NCBI GenBank assembly: GCA_040376005.1
Contig: JBEIRK010000019.1
Location: 1 to 24,353, forward strand
Origin: JAGXTF01 sp040376005
GTDB lineage: Bacteria > Bacteroidota > Bacteroidia > NS11-12g > UBA955
Direction: 5' to 3'
Length of the DNA: 24,353 nt
How positions within the stretch are numbered: position 1 is the stretch's first letter; each line of letters begins with the position of its first letter. The position numbers and the translations under genes were made by a program. Below, piece after piece: positions 1 through 7,835 of the stretch. Under the pieces are notes generated by a model. The model was not told where the DNA came from, ran no database searches, and was given only the letters and a program-made list of their open reading frames with translations.

Positions 1-381
1 ACAGGATTCAATATTTCTGCGTATCCGCAAGACAAGCAAGTGCAAATCTTGGTTTCACACGGAAAAGTGCGCTTTGGAAAAGCAAATAATGTGCTTGTAT
101 TGGTGAAAGACCAAGCTGCAGTATTGCCCGCAGAGGCTAATGGTCCTGCGCTTAGTGCTGAATCGGCTGCAACATCATGGAAATCTGGTGATTTGGTATT
201 TAAACAAGCCAAACTCAGTGCCGTGGTTCAAGCCATCGAGCACAGATATGGCAAGCAAATACAACTTTCAGTGGCAGATGAAAAGCGATTGTTTACAGGT
301 AAGTTCCCTTCTGGAACAGATGTGAATTCAATTGTTGAAACGCTTAATTTGGCATTGGGTTTGCAACTTCAAGTGAAATAA
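1..381 (+). CDS. FecR-like anti-sigma factor, C-terminal fragment (DUF4974)
   Basis: The reading frame is open from the first base, so the gene begins upstream of the window and only about 126 C-terminal residues are visible. The fragment starts in the FecR beta domain (ISAYPQDKQVQILVSHGKVR, followed by the VLVLVKDQAAVLP stretch). It ends in a DUF4974-type module with the usual W-x-x-G-x-L-x-F start (WKSGDLVFKQAKLSAVV), then the EHRYGKQI segment and LFTGKFPSGTDVNSIVETLN. In this family the cytoplasmic part binds an ECF sigma factor, and the periplasmic FecR/DUF4974 part senses a TonB-dependent outer-membrane transporter. The GTG at 40 is internal and not a true start. No SusC/TonB receptor follows, which is the common neighbour; instead there is a terminator and a surface-protein gene. 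The family call is confident; the regulated pathway is unknown. Confidence 0.85.
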   Translation, partial: TGFNISAYPQDKQVQILVSHGKVRFGKANNVLVLVKDQAAVLPAEANGPALSAESAATSWKSGDLVFKQAKLSAVVQAIEHRYGKQIQLSVADEKRLFTGKFPSGTDVNSIVETLNLALGLQLQVK

Positions 382-429
382 GCCGATTCAGTTCGGATTA
401 TAATTCCCATAGCTTTTGATATTTGGTGT

Positions 430-462
430 ATCCCTCGGGTATGGGTCCGGGGGATTTTTTTT
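430..462 (+). terminator. Rho-independent terminator after the FecR-like gene
   Basis: ATCCCTCGGG (430-439) pairs with TCCGGGGGAT (446-455) in a 10-bp stem with two G-T wobbles and a 6-nt loop. It runs directly into an eight-T tract (455-462). It sits 49 nt after the FecR-like stop codon and separates that gene from the surface-protein gene at 514. Confidence 0.85.
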
Positions 463-513
463 GATACGAATCTGACGAAGGCACAGGCAACCCCGCACAA
501 AGGAGTTGTGTCT

Positions 514-3500
514 ATGATTATATTTGTGAAATTGAAGCGCGGTCTGCTCTTATATCTCTTGGTCTTTTTGTTGAAACCAGCGATGGCTCAGCAGCCGCTT
601 TATTTTTCACCCAATTTAGGCCAATGGCAAGATCCTTCCGTAGCCCATTGTTTGTTTAAAGGCGGAGGCTTGTTTCTGCGCAAGGATGGTTTTCGTGTGA
701 AGGTCCTTAAAGAGGAAGATTTGCATCTTATTCATAAAGCCTTTCATCTGCGTGGTATCGATACCCAATTTGTAGTCCACGGACATGCTACCGATGTTAA
801 ATTTCTGAGCTGCAATCCAGACTCTGAAATAAGAGTCCAGTTTGAAGATGAGGCATCTTGGTACGAGAACTATTTTCTGGGAGACAATCCAGACCACTGG
901 GTCAAAGAGGTATATCCTGCGCGAAAAATCAGACTACTCAATGTGTACCACAAAATTGATTTTATCATCTACACCCGCGGTGAGGAAGTTGAATTCGATT
1001 GGCTCATACAGCCCGGTGGAAATCCTGCGGATATCAAAATGGAGTTTACAGGACAAGACGCCTTGAAGGTGCAAGAGGATAAAATAACTGCCGTAAATCC
1101 AGTGGGCAGCTTTTCGTTTGCCGAACCTAAAGCATTTCAAAATGGGAAACCTGTTTCCTGCGTGTATACCTTGACAGGCCATGGAAATACAGTATCCTTT
1201 ATCGATTGGGGCATTTCGTGGGACCGCAGCAAGCCCTTATTAATTGATCCATTACTGGTGTTTAGTACCTACAGTGGCAGCAGGGGCGATAACTTTGGTT
1301 TTACGGCTACTTATGACACGGGCGGGCATTTTTATTCTGGTGGAATTGTAGACAATGAGCAAGGATCCTATCCCGTAACTGTGGGTGCATTTCAAACCAC
1401 CTATGGAGGTAGGGGCCCTGCCCAAGCGCCTGTTTATTTACCCTGCGATGTGGCCATCAGCAAGTACACACCCAATGGAAATGCCTTGGTTTGGGCAAGT
1501 TATCTCGGAGGCCGTTCCAATGAGTATCCCCACAGTTTGGGAATTGATGAAAAGAATAATTTGCTCATTCTGGGCACTACTTTATCACCTGATTTTCCTG
1601 TGCGAAAACAGAATACGTTTGATACAGGGTATAACGGGAATCATGATTTATATGTGGTAAAGATTAGCGCAGATGGCAGCAATTTGATGCACGGAACCTA
1701 CTTGGGTGGACCTCAGAATGATGGTATTAATACGGGCAGCCTACATTACAATTATGCCGATGATTTTAGAGGGGATATTATTTGTGATCCCTTAGGAAAT
1801 ATTTACCTCGCTACTTGCACCAGATCGCCTTCTTTCCCCGTGACAGCAGGTGCGGCTCAAACCACCAATGGTGGAGGCTTAGAGTCCGCAATCGTATCCT
1901 TGAAGGGCGATTTATCTGCCTTGCGTTGGTCCTCTTTTATGGGTGGGAATTTGGACGATGCTGCCTACAGTATAAAACTAGATGATAGTGCCAATGTTAT
2001 CGTGGCTGGAGGTACTTCAAGCCTTAATTTTAAAACAGGTACAAAAGCTTTGTTCCCAAATTATTTGGGCGGACAAGCAGATGGATATGTGCTGAAATTA
2101 AGCCCAGACAGTGGGAAATATATTACTTCAACGTATTGGGGAACTGCAGAATATGACCAAATTTATTTTACAGATTTAGACAATAAAAATAAGATATTTA
2201 TTACGGGTCAAACAGAAGGGAATGTTCAGCGTACTTCTGGTACCTACGGCAGCAATAATAAATCGCAATTTATTGCACGGTTGTCAAACAATTTAGATTC
2301 TTTGGAATTGGCAACTACTTTCGGGAACCGAGATGGGTGGCCTGAATTGAGTCCCTGTGCTTTTTTGGTGGACAAGTGTTATAATATATATTTCAGTGGT
2401 TGGGGTAGTTCAGTGGGCGTTGGAAATGAAGGTACAACTCAGGGTTTAGAAGTGAGTGGAAATGCGTATCAAAAAACAACGGATAATAATGATTTTTATC
2501 TCATTGTTTTGGGTAAAGATGCAAAGAATTTATTGTACGCTACTTTTTTTGGTGGGGACGAAAGTGAAGACCATGTAGACGGCGGAACCAGCAGGTTTGA
2601 CAAACGTGGTATTATTTATCAAAGTGTGTGTTCTTCTTGCCCTTCTGCTCCTCCAGGATTGAATGATTTCCCAACAACCTCGGGTTCTGCATTCCCTACC
2701 AATGTGAGCTACCGCTGCTCAAACGCGAGTTTTAAATTTGACTTTAACATCACCTTTGCGGTGGAGGCAAATTTCTTTGCCAATCCACTAAAAATATGTG
2801 CTCCGGACACCATTTCTTTTTTTCAAACTGCAACCTATGGTCGCAAGTTTGTTTGGAATTTTGGGGATGGAAACACCTTTACTGGCGTGAATCCGAAGCA
2901 CTATTACACCGAGGCAGGAAACTATAAGGTCACCTTAGTTGTAATCGATTCAGGCAGTTGCAATGTTACAGATACTCATAGCCTAACGGTGCAGGTATTG
3001 GCAGGGCCGCTGGTTAAAGTAAAAATAGATGCCAATCGTTGCGATCCTGAAGTAAAATTGTCTTTAGAAGGAAAAGATTTTGGCAATGTGCGTTGGGATT
3101 TGGGAGACGGAGATACCGCTACGGGTAATAGCTTAAAACATATCTATGCCCCTGGGAAATATACCCTAAAGTTGACCTATGATAATCCCAAAACGGGTTG
3201 TAAAGACTCTTTGGTGGAGCCTATAATCATAAATAAAGACACAGCAGAGGAGGTATTTCTGGCGAATGTATTTACTCCGAATGCAGATGCTAAAAACGAT
3301 TGTTTTCAAGTTGTAGGTCTCAGCAAGGCTTGTGACAAAGCAAGTATTAAAATTTACAACCGTTGGGGCGAGCTGATGTATAAGTCAGACGACTTGGCTG
3401 AGTGTTGGAACGGCCGTGTAAACAACACCGGTCCTGATGTTCCTGAAGGAAATTATTTCTATCAAATCGTTATAGAGGAAATTGGCGGAAAGGTAAAAAA

Positions 3501-3537
3501 CAGAACCGTACACGGCTCTATAACCATTATTCGCTAA
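514..3537 (+). CDS. Secreted SBBP/PKD protein with type B T9SS (gliding-motility) C-terminal domain
   Basis: A predicted cell-surface protein of 1007 aa. An N-terminal signal peptide (basic KLKRG, a Leu-rich core, cleavage near PAMA|QQ) is followed by the FSPNLGQWQ...GLFLRKDGF region typical of the DUF7948-like N-domain of Bacteroidota surface proteins. Beta-propeller SBBP-type repeats span about residues 320-700 (SYLGGRSNEYPHSLGID, GTYLGGPQND, SSFMGGNLDDAAYSI, ATFFGGDESEDH). Two PKD domains follow (WNFGDG near 775 and WDLGDG near 855). The end is a classic type B CTD (VFTPNADAKND, IKIYNRWGELMY, GNYFYQIV, HGSITIIR). The start is set at ATG 514: AAAGGAG at 499-505 lies 8 nt upstream of it, whereas GTG 508 would be only 2 nt away. 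Type B CTDs direct export through the Por/Gld secretion machinery. The ligand or substrate is unknown; no catalytic domain is recognised. Confidence 0.9.
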   Translation: MIIFVKLKRGLLLYLLVFLLKPAMAQQPLYFSPNLGQWQDPSVAHCLFKGGGLFLRKDGFRVKVLKEEDLHLIHKAFHLRGIDTQFVVHGHATDVKFLSCNPDSEIRVQFEDEASWYENYFLGDNPDHWVKEVYPARKIRLLNVYHKIDFIIYTRGEEVEFDWLIQPGGNPADIKMEFTGQDALKVQEDKITAVNPVGSFSFAEPKAFQNGKPVSCVYTLTGHGNTVSFIDWGISWDRSKPLLIDPLLVFSTYSGSRGDNFGFTATYDTGGHFYSGGIVDNEQGSYPVTVGAFQTTYGGRGPAQAPVYLPCDVAISKYTPNGNALVWASYLGGRSNEYPHSLGIDEKNNLLILGTTLSPDFPVRKQNTFDTGYNGNHDLYVVKISADGSNLMHGTYLGGPQNDGINTGSLHYNYADDFRGDIICDPLGNIYLATCTRSPSFPVTAGAAQTTNGGGLESAIVSLKGDLSALRWSSFMGGNLDDAAYSIKLDDSANVIVAGGTSSLNFKTGTKALFPNYLGGQADGYVLKLSPDSGKYITSTYWGTAEYDQIYFTDLDNKNKIFITGQTEGNVQRTSGTYGSNNKSQFIARLSNNLDSLELATTFGNRDGWPELSPCAFLVDKCYNIYFSGWGSSVGVGNEGTTQGLEVSGNAYQKTTDNNDFYLIVLGKDAKNLLYATFFGGDESEDHVDGGTSRFDKRGIIYQSVCSSCPSAPPGLNDFPTTSGSAFPTNVSYRCSNASFKFDFNITFAVEANFFANPLKICAPDTISFFQTATYGRKFVWNFGDGNTFTGVNPKHYYTEAGNYKVTLVVIDSGSCNVTDTHSLTVQVLAGPLVKVKIDANRCDPEVKLSLEGKDFGNVRWDLGDGDTATGNSLKHIYAPGKYTLKLTYDNPKTGCKDSLVEPIIINKDTAEEVFLANVFTPNADAKNDCFQVVGLSKACDKASIKIYNRWGELMYKSDDLAECWNGRVNNTGPDVPEGNYFYQIVIEEIGGKVKNRTVHGSITIIR

Positions 3538-3561
3538 TTTATTTACTGTACAAAAAAAGGC

Positions 3562-3933
3562 CTATTTTTTCATCTTTTTTTCGGACTGCAATTGCACTGC
3601 CAATTGCAGGTATTCGTGAATGATGTGCAATTGTTCTAAGGATGCCGCATTTAGAAAAATATGGCGAATATATTTTTGATTTGAATCTGCACGGAGCCAC
3701 TGGTATGGGTCTTCCATGAGATAACCCTGGGTAAAACCCAATACGAAGCACCGGTGTTTTTTGCTAAATGTGAGGTAGCAAAAATTGGAGAAAAGCGCGT
3801 AAAAAGGAGTGCTATAAATGAACTTTTCACAAATGGCAGGGTGTGCGTCTACAATGGCCTGACGCACAGCATAGAGCATTTGAGCATGCCTAGGGTCAGC
3901 AGATTCAATATAGGTTTCGACCCGCGGATGCAT
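3562..3933 (-). CDS. DUF1801 (YdhG-like) domain protein
   Basis: A 123-aa soluble protein. Its N-terminal half has the DUF1801 pattern: an early YIESADPRHAQMLYAVRQAI helix, an acidic AHPAICEKFIYSTPFYALF segment where the family has the 'e.i.y..P.f' motif, then FCYLTFSKKHRCFVLGF. It has no signal peptide. It starts 3 nt after the fabD stop codon on the same strand, so the two are almost certainly co-transcribed. The tail is Lys-rich (SEKKMKK). Biochemical functions in the family are poorly defined, with no established catalytic activity, so the annotation stays at domain level. The gene converges on the surface-protein gene that ends at 3537. Confidence 0.75.
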   Translation of the reverse strand: MHPRVETYIESADPRHAQMLYAVRQAIVDAHPAICEKFIYSTPFYALFSNFCYLTFSKKHRCFVLGFTQGYLMEDPYQWLRADSNQKYIRHIFLNAASLEQLHIIHEYLQLAVQLQSEKKMKK

Positions 3934-3936
3934 AGG

Positions 3937-4818
3937 TTAACCGATGCTTTCCGCTTCGGCTTCCGGAGCTATTTTCTTTACCAAACCTTGCAATACTTTG
4001 CCCGGACCGATTTCGGTGAATTTGGTAGCACCGTCGGCATACATGGCTTGTACGCTTTGTGTCCAGCGCACTGGAGCAGTAAGCTGGGCTACTAAGTTTT
4101 TGCGTATTTCGTCCTTATTGGTAACGGCTGCTGCAGTAACGTTTTGGTATACTGGGCAAGAAGGGTCTGAGAAATGGGTTTGTTCAATAGCAGCGGCAAG
4201 TTTTTCGCGTGCAGGTTCCATCAATGGACTGTGAAATGCACCACCTACGGGAAGCACGAGTGCGCGTTTTGCTCCTGCTGCTTTCAAGGCCTCGCAAGCT
4301 GCGTTTACTGCTTCGATGCTACCAGAAATAACCAATTGGCCGGGGCAGTTATAGTTTGCAGGTACCACAATACCTTCTATTGATTTACAAATTTCTTCTA
4401 CTTTAGCGTCATCCAAAGCCAAAACAGCAGCCATAGTAGAAGGCTGTATTTCACAAGCCTCTTGCATGGCCATAGCGCGCTGGCTTACCAATCTTAGACC
4501 ATCTTCAAAAGAGAGGGTGCCATTGGCAACCAATGCACTGAACTCACCTAGAGAGTGACCTGCTACCATGTCGGGTTTGAAGTCGCCAAGGAGTTTGGCG
4601 CGAATCACACTGTGCAAAAAGATCGCTGGTTGGGTCACCTTGGTTTGCTTCAAGTCTTCATCTGTTCCATTGAACATGAGTTCCGTAATGGAAAAGCCAA
4701 GAATGTGATTGGCACTATCAAAAAGTTCTTTAGCCAAGGGGCTGGTTTCATACATTTCTTTACCCATTCCCACAAATTGGCTTCCCTGACCGGGAAATAC
4801 ATAAGCGTGTTTTGACAT
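3937..4818 (-). CDS. fabD: Malonyl-CoA:ACP transacylase
   Basis: This cytoplasmic enzyme transfers malonate from malonyl-CoA to acyl carrier protein, supplying fatty-acid chain elongation. At 293 aa it has the normal family length. All catalytic landmarks are visible: the N-terminal FPGQGSQ oxyanion loop, the nucleophile elbow GHSLG with Ser89, Arg113 in the SQRAMAMQ helix, the catalytic His195 in GGAFHSPLM, the Gln in VAQLTAPVRW, and the C-terminal EIGPGKVLQGLVKKI. The ATG at 4818 is preceded after 5 nt by TATTTTTG, a good Bacteroidota -7 box, so it probably has its own promoter despite being only 56 nt from the phosphodiesterase gene. It is co-transcribed with the DUF1801 gene downstream. 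A carboxylase beta-subunit gene further upstream on the same strand fits a lipid theme. Confidence 0.97.
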   Translation of the reverse strand: MSKHAYVFPGQGSQFVGMGKEMYETSPLAKELFDSANHILGFSITELMFNGTDEDLKQTKVTQPAIFLHSVIRAKLLGDFKPDMVAGHSLGEFSALVANGTLSFEDGLRLVSQRAMAMQEACEIQPSTMAAVLALDDAKVEEICKSIEGIVVPANYNCPGQLVISGSIEAVNAACEALKAAGAKRALVLPVGGAFHSPLMEPAREKLAAAIEQTHFSDPSCPVYQNVTAAAVTNKDEIRKNLVAQLTAPVRWTQSVQAMYADGATKFTEIGPGKVLQGLVKKIAPEAEAESIG

Positions 4819-4823
4819 TACGG

Positions 4824-4831
4824 CAAAAATA
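4824..4831 (-). promoter_or_regulatory. Putative -7 box for fabD
   Basis: The minus strand reads TATTTTTG, matching the Bacteroidota consensus TAnnTTTG. Only 5 nt (ccgta) separate it from the fabD ATG, implying a leaderless or near-leaderless mRNA. No clear -33 TTTG is assigned. Confidence 0.55.
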
Positions 4832-4874
4832 ATGCTTTTTGAGAATTCCCTTTCTGGGATTTATACAATTCCCT

Positions 4875-5684
4875 CTAAAGGTCTTGAATGCTGTGGTTTA
4901 GCTTCCATTTTTTGAGTAAATGGACCGTTTCGGTGTTTACATCATATACGATTTTGGAATGCACAAGGTTGTTTTTTTCGAGCCATTTGGCATGGGATTC
5001 GTCTACATGCAACAATGATCCTCCAATAAAATCTGGTTTGAGTTCATTGGGGATGAGATGGTAGGTCCATTGGTTTCTAGAATCCAGGTCTTCTTGAATG
5101 ACCATGAATTTTGGATTGTTCCATTTAAAACGCAACAGAAATTCATATGAATTGGATGCAATTATGGCATGCGATATCAGCTTGTGTTTTTGAATACAAT
5201 CGCGAACTTTTTCATACATTGTGCCGTTAGGTATTTTAATGTCTAAATAGAATAGGGTATTGGTTTTGAAGGTTGCAAATACCTCGTCTAACAGCAGGGG
5301 ATGTGAATCGCTAATGCTGTCGTTATGGTGCAGCAAATGGCTGGTAATTTCTGCTGCATTTTGAGTGTGAATTTCAATATTTTTATGCAACAATCTATCC
5401 CCATGGGCATCGTGAAAAACTACGGGAATGCCATCTTTAGAGAGCCGGATATCCAGTTCTATACCTGTAAAACCATGTTTTAATGCGGCCTGAAAAGCTT
5501 CTTTAGAATTTTCTGGATATTGGCTATGTCCGCGATGCGCAAATACCAATGGTGCATTAAGCTGCTGCAGTGGATTTGGAGCTGCGCTGCCCAGGCCACC
5601 AAAGGAAACAACCAGAATAAGGTAAAGAGAAAGTAAGATACAAAGGAAAACGAGAAGCGAATTGCGCAGCGTTTTTAACTTCAT
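4875..5684 (-). CDS. Membrane-anchored glycerophosphodiester phosphodiesterase family protein
   Basis: A 269-aa GDPD (TIM-barrel) protein that would hydrolyse glycerophosphodiesters to an alcohol and glycerol 3-phosphate. Residues 8-27 form an uncleaved-looking hydrophobic anchor, followed by a short linker. The active site is recognisable: His50-Arg51 in FAHRGHSQYPENS, Glu76 and Asp78 in GIELDIRLSKDG, and His91-Asp92 in PVVFHDAHGDRLL. LFYLDIK supplies the usual later metal-site region. The C-terminus is slightly short: the common 'VNT...GVDGIITD' ending appears as DVNTETVHLLKKW followed by SIQDL. The start is 22 nt after the carboxylase stop with no promoter box between, so the two genes are probably co-transcribed. 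The substrate is not predictable from sequence. Confidence 0.88.
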   Translation of the reverse strand: MKLKTLRNSLLVFLCILLSLYLILVVSFGGLGSAAPNPLQQLNAPLVFAHRGHSQYPENSKEAFQAALKHGFTGIELDIRLSKDGIPVVFHDAHGDRLLHKNIEIHTQNAAEITSHLLHHNDSISDSHPLLLDEVFATFKTNTLFYLDIKIPNGTMYEKVRDCIQKHKLISHAIIASNSYEFLLRFKWNNPKFMVIQEDLDSRNQWTYHLIPNELKPDFIGGSLLHVDESHAKWLEKNNLVHSKIVYDVNTETVHLLKKWKLNHSIQDL

Positions 5685-5706
5685 TTCTCAGCGATGAAAA
5701 TGAAAA

Positions 5707-7353
5707 TTAGGTTTGAATCACACCTACATTAAACTTCTCAACGGGAGCATGCTCAGCTGCTTCAATACCCATGCTAATCCATTGGCGGGTATCTGTTGGA
5801 TTGATGATGGCATCCACCCAAAGTCTTGCAGCGGCGTAATACGGCGTGGTTTGGCGTTCGTAGCGCTGTGTGATTTTTTCCAGCAGCTCTTTTTCTGCCT
5901 CTGGGGTTATGGTCTCCCCCTTGGCTTTCAGGCTCATTTCTTCAATTTGCAATAATACCTTGGCAGCTTGCTCTCCGCCCATTACTGCGATCTTTGCACT
6001 TGGCCAAGCCACGATCAATCTTGGGTCGTAGGCTTTGCCGCACATAGCATAGTTTCCTGCGCCATAGCTATTGCCCATAATTACCGTGAATTTAGGCACG
6101 GTGCTATTGCTCATGGCATTTACAAGCTTGGCGCCATCTTTAATAATGCCTGCATGCTCGCTGCGGCTGCCTACCATAAATCCAGTAACATCTTGCAGAA
6201 ACACCAAGGGTATTTTCTTTTGGTTGCAGTTCATAATGAAGCGTGCGGCTTTATCTGCAGAATCACTGTAGATTACCCCACCAAACTGCATTTCGGTTGC
6301 GCCACCAGGTTTCTTGCTTTTCACAATTTCACGGTTATTGGCCACAATACCTACAGCCCATCCATCAATACGGGCATAGCCACAGATAATGGTTTTACCA
6401 TAATTTTCCTTGTAGGGTTCAAACTCACTGTTGTCAACCAAGCGGTGAATAATATCTATGGTTTTATAGGGTTTTGCTCGGTCGGAGGGCAAAATACCCA
6501 GAATCTCTGCAGTGCTTTCAGCGGGCAATTTTGGTTTTACGCGGCTAAAACCTGCTTTTTCGTAGCTGCCAATTTTATCCATGATAAAGCGGATATGATT
6601 CAGGCAGCTTTTGTCATCAGGGTATTTATCGTCAATAACCCCACTAATTTCGCTTTGCGCAGTGGCACCTCCTAGTGATTCATTGTCAATGTCTTCGCCC
6701 ACAGCGGCTTTTACCAAATAGCTACCTGCCAGGAAAATACTGCCTGTACCTTCCACAATCAGGGCCTCATCACTCATGATGGGGAGGTAGGCACCGCCGG
6801 CAACACAACTTCCCATTACCGCAGCGATTTGGGTGATGCCCATACTGCTCATAATGGCATTGTTTCTAAACATGCGGCCAAAGTGTTCTTTATCGGGGAA
6901 GATTTCGTCTTGCATAGGAAGAAATACTCCTGCACTGTCTACGAGGTAGATAATGGGGAGTCTGTTTTCCATTGCGATTTCTTGTGCGCGGAGGTTTTTC
7001 TTGGCGGTGATGGGGAACCAAGCGCCCGCTTTAACGGTGGCATCATTGGCCACAATCACACATTGTTTCCCGCTTACATATCCGATACCTGCAACAACGC
7101 CGCCTGCTGGGCATCCGCCTTGTTCAGGATACATTTCATAGCCGGCAAAGGCGCCAATTTCTATCCAAGCGCTGTCTTTGTCGCGCAGATAATCGATACG
7201 TTCCCGGCAAAGCATTTTGCCTTTTTCGCGCTGCTTGGCTGCGGCTTTGGCGCCACCACCCTCATATATTTTTTGCAGTTTGGCTTTTACCGCATCCCAA
7301 TCAAGGCGGTTAAAGTCTTCGTTTTTATTAAATTCAAGATTTTTGGAGTCCAT
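5707..7353 (-). CDS. Biotin-dependent acyl-CoA carboxylase, beta (carboxyltransferase) subunit
   Basis: A 548-aa carboxyltransferase that moves CO2 from carboxybiotin to an acyl-CoA. It has the two crotonase-like halves of the family. The N-terminal half carries QREKGKMLCRERIDYL, YLVDSAGVFLPMQDEIFPD and the oxyanion region VMGSCVAGGAYLPIMSDE. The C-terminal half carries FLQDVTGFMVGSRSEHAGI, GNSYGAGNYAMCGKAYDP and WPSAKIAVMGGEQAAKVL. GRMFRNNAIMSS and the MCGKAYDPR stretch resemble methylcrotonyl-CoA carboxylase beta most, but propionyl- or broader acyl-CoA specificity cannot be excluded. No biotin carboxylase or biotin-carrier (alpha) subunit gene is nearby, so the partner must be encoded elsewhere. 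The ATG at 7353 lies 7 nt after a perfect -7 box (TAATTTTG). It probably heads an operon with the phosphodiesterase. Confidence 0.93.
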   Translation of the reverse strand: MDSKNLEFNKNEDFNRLDWDAVKAKLQKIYEGGGAKAAAKQREKGKMLCRERIDYLRDKDSAWIEIGAFAGYEMYPEQGGCPAGGVVAGIGYVSGKQCVIVANDATVKAGAWFPITAKKNLRAQEIAMENRLPIIYLVDSAGVFLPMQDEIFPDKEHFGRMFRNNAIMSSMGITQIAAVMGSCVAGGAYLPIMSDEALIVEGTGSIFLAGSYLVKAAVGEDIDNESLGGATAQSEISGVIDDKYPDDKSCLNHIRFIMDKIGSYEKAGFSRVKPKLPAESTAEILGILPSDRAKPYKTIDIIHRLVDNSEFEPYKENYGKTIICGYARIDGWAVGIVANNREIVKSKKPGGATEMQFGGVIYSDSADKAARFIMNCNQKKIPLVFLQDVTGFMVGSRSEHAGIIKDGAKLVNAMSNSTVPKFTVIMGNSYGAGNYAMCGKAYDPRLIVAWPSAKIAVMGGEQAAKVLLQIEEMSLKAKGETITPEAEKELLEKITQRYERQTTPYYAAARLWVDAIINPTDTRQWISMGIEAAEHAPVEKFNVGVIQT

Positions 7354-7360
7354 GAGAGTT

Positions 7361-7368
7361 CAAAATTA
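7361..7368 (-). promoter_or_regulatory. -7 box for the acyl-CoA carboxylase gene
   Basis: The minus strand reads TAATTTTG (consensus TAnnTTTG), then aactctc (7 nt), then the ATG at 7353. The predicted transcription start coincides with the start codon. The -33 element is not obvious. Confidence 0.6.
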
Positions 7369-7442
7369 CAGAATTAACACAGAAAAAGGCTTTGGGTTTT
7401 AGGATAAGCTTAAAGAAAGGTTAGGGGATGCAAAAAGTTTGT

Positions 7443-7450
7443 TATCTTTG
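7443..7450 (+). promoter_or_regulatory. -7 box for the SRP RNA
   Basis: TATCTTTG is a perfect TAnnTTTG match. The mature-RNA stem begins about 5 nt downstream (GGCGGTA at 7455), which independently calibrates the -7 box to start-site distance for this genome. Confidence 0.75.
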
Positions 7451-7451
7451 C

Positions 7452-7543
7452 AGCGGCGGTACGGTCAGCTCCCCGTTAACTCCCCCAGGGCCGGAAGGCA
7501 GCAAGGGTAGCGGGTTGTAGCGGCGCGATACCGCCTTTTTTTT
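7452..7543 (+). ncRNA. ffs: Signal recognition particle RNA, small bacterial (4.5S) type
   Basis: The RNA scaffold of the signal recognition particle, which binds Ffh and targets nascent membrane proteins. The conserved apical domain is unmistakable: AGGGCCGGAAGGCAGCAAGG (7487-7506) contains the GGAAG tetraloop region and the asymmetric internal loop with AGCA, followed by a CGGGTTGTAGC segment equivalent to the CGGGATGTAGC of E. coli 4.5S RNA. The ends are closed by GGCGGTA (7455-7461) pairing with TACCGCC (7529-7535), and the T-run 7536-7543 makes the same helix serve in termination. It is a single hairpin without an Alu domain. A TATCTTTG promoter box lies immediately upstream. Confidence 0.95.
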
Positions 7544-7615
7544 GAATTTAATGTATTGAACTTGCCGCAGATTGTATTTCAAAAACGTGGGCAATACAAC
7601 ATTAATTGAAGAATA

Positions 7616-7651
7616 ACAGACAAATATTATGGAGAATAATGGTCTGTTTTT
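7616..7651 (+). terminator. Possible weak intrinsic terminator
   Basis: ACAGAC (7616-7621) pairs with GTCTGT (7642-7647). Inside it, ATTAT/ATAAT closes a GGAGA loop. Five Ts (7647-7651) follow. The stem is AT-rich with an asymmetric internal loop. It could back up the ffs terminator or end an unannotated RNA. Confidence 0.4.
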
Positions 7652-7756
7652 AAGTATAAATAATTATTGATTCCGCTGATTATCTGCTTCGTTTATATTA
7701 TTCCAGTCCGCGCTTAGAAATACTGAAATACTAAAGAAAAATCTGTTGGAGTAAGA

Positions 7757-7800
7757 GGGACTTTTGAATTGGGCCTGCCTGATTTCAAAAGTTCCTTTTT
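7757..7800 (+). terminator. Strong intrinsic terminator with no assigned gene
   Basis: GGGACTTTTGAA (7757-7768) pairs with TTCAAAAGTTCC (7784-7795) in a 12-bp stem with one G-T wobble. Five Ts follow at 7796-7800. The opposite strand has no T-tract, so it acts on + transcripts. The only upstream + gene is ffs, which already has its own terminator. Confidence 0.7.
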
Positions 7801-7827
7801 ATATGCTGTGTATGCCTTGTATAGGCT

Positions 7828-7835
7828 TAATTTTG
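7828..7835 (+). promoter_or_regulatory. -7 box for the membrane-protein gene at 7843
   Basis: TAATTTTG, then 7 nt (cggcatc), then the ATG at 7843. The same box and spacing occur at the carboxylase gene. No distinct -33 is seen; the 5' side is the T-run of the preceding terminator. Confidence 0.55.

Noticed and set aside
508..513. GTG at 508 as the start of the type B CTD surface protein
   Set aside because: The AAAGGAG site ends only 2 nt before it; ATG 514 has the correct spacing and begins the signal peptide.
3552..3570. A7-GGCCTA-T6 inverted repeat between the convergent genes as a bidirectional terminator
   Set aside because: The stem would be only A-T pairs around a GC core loop and partly encodes the Lys tail of the DUF1801 protein. 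Too weak to call.
5968..6675. A long + strand open frame of 235 codons opposite the carboxylase gene (also 6829-7377)
   Set aside because: It is antisense to a strongly conserved carboxyltransferase, its composition (frequent His, Asn, Cys, Phe) is typical of shadow frames, and it has no promoter or family signature.
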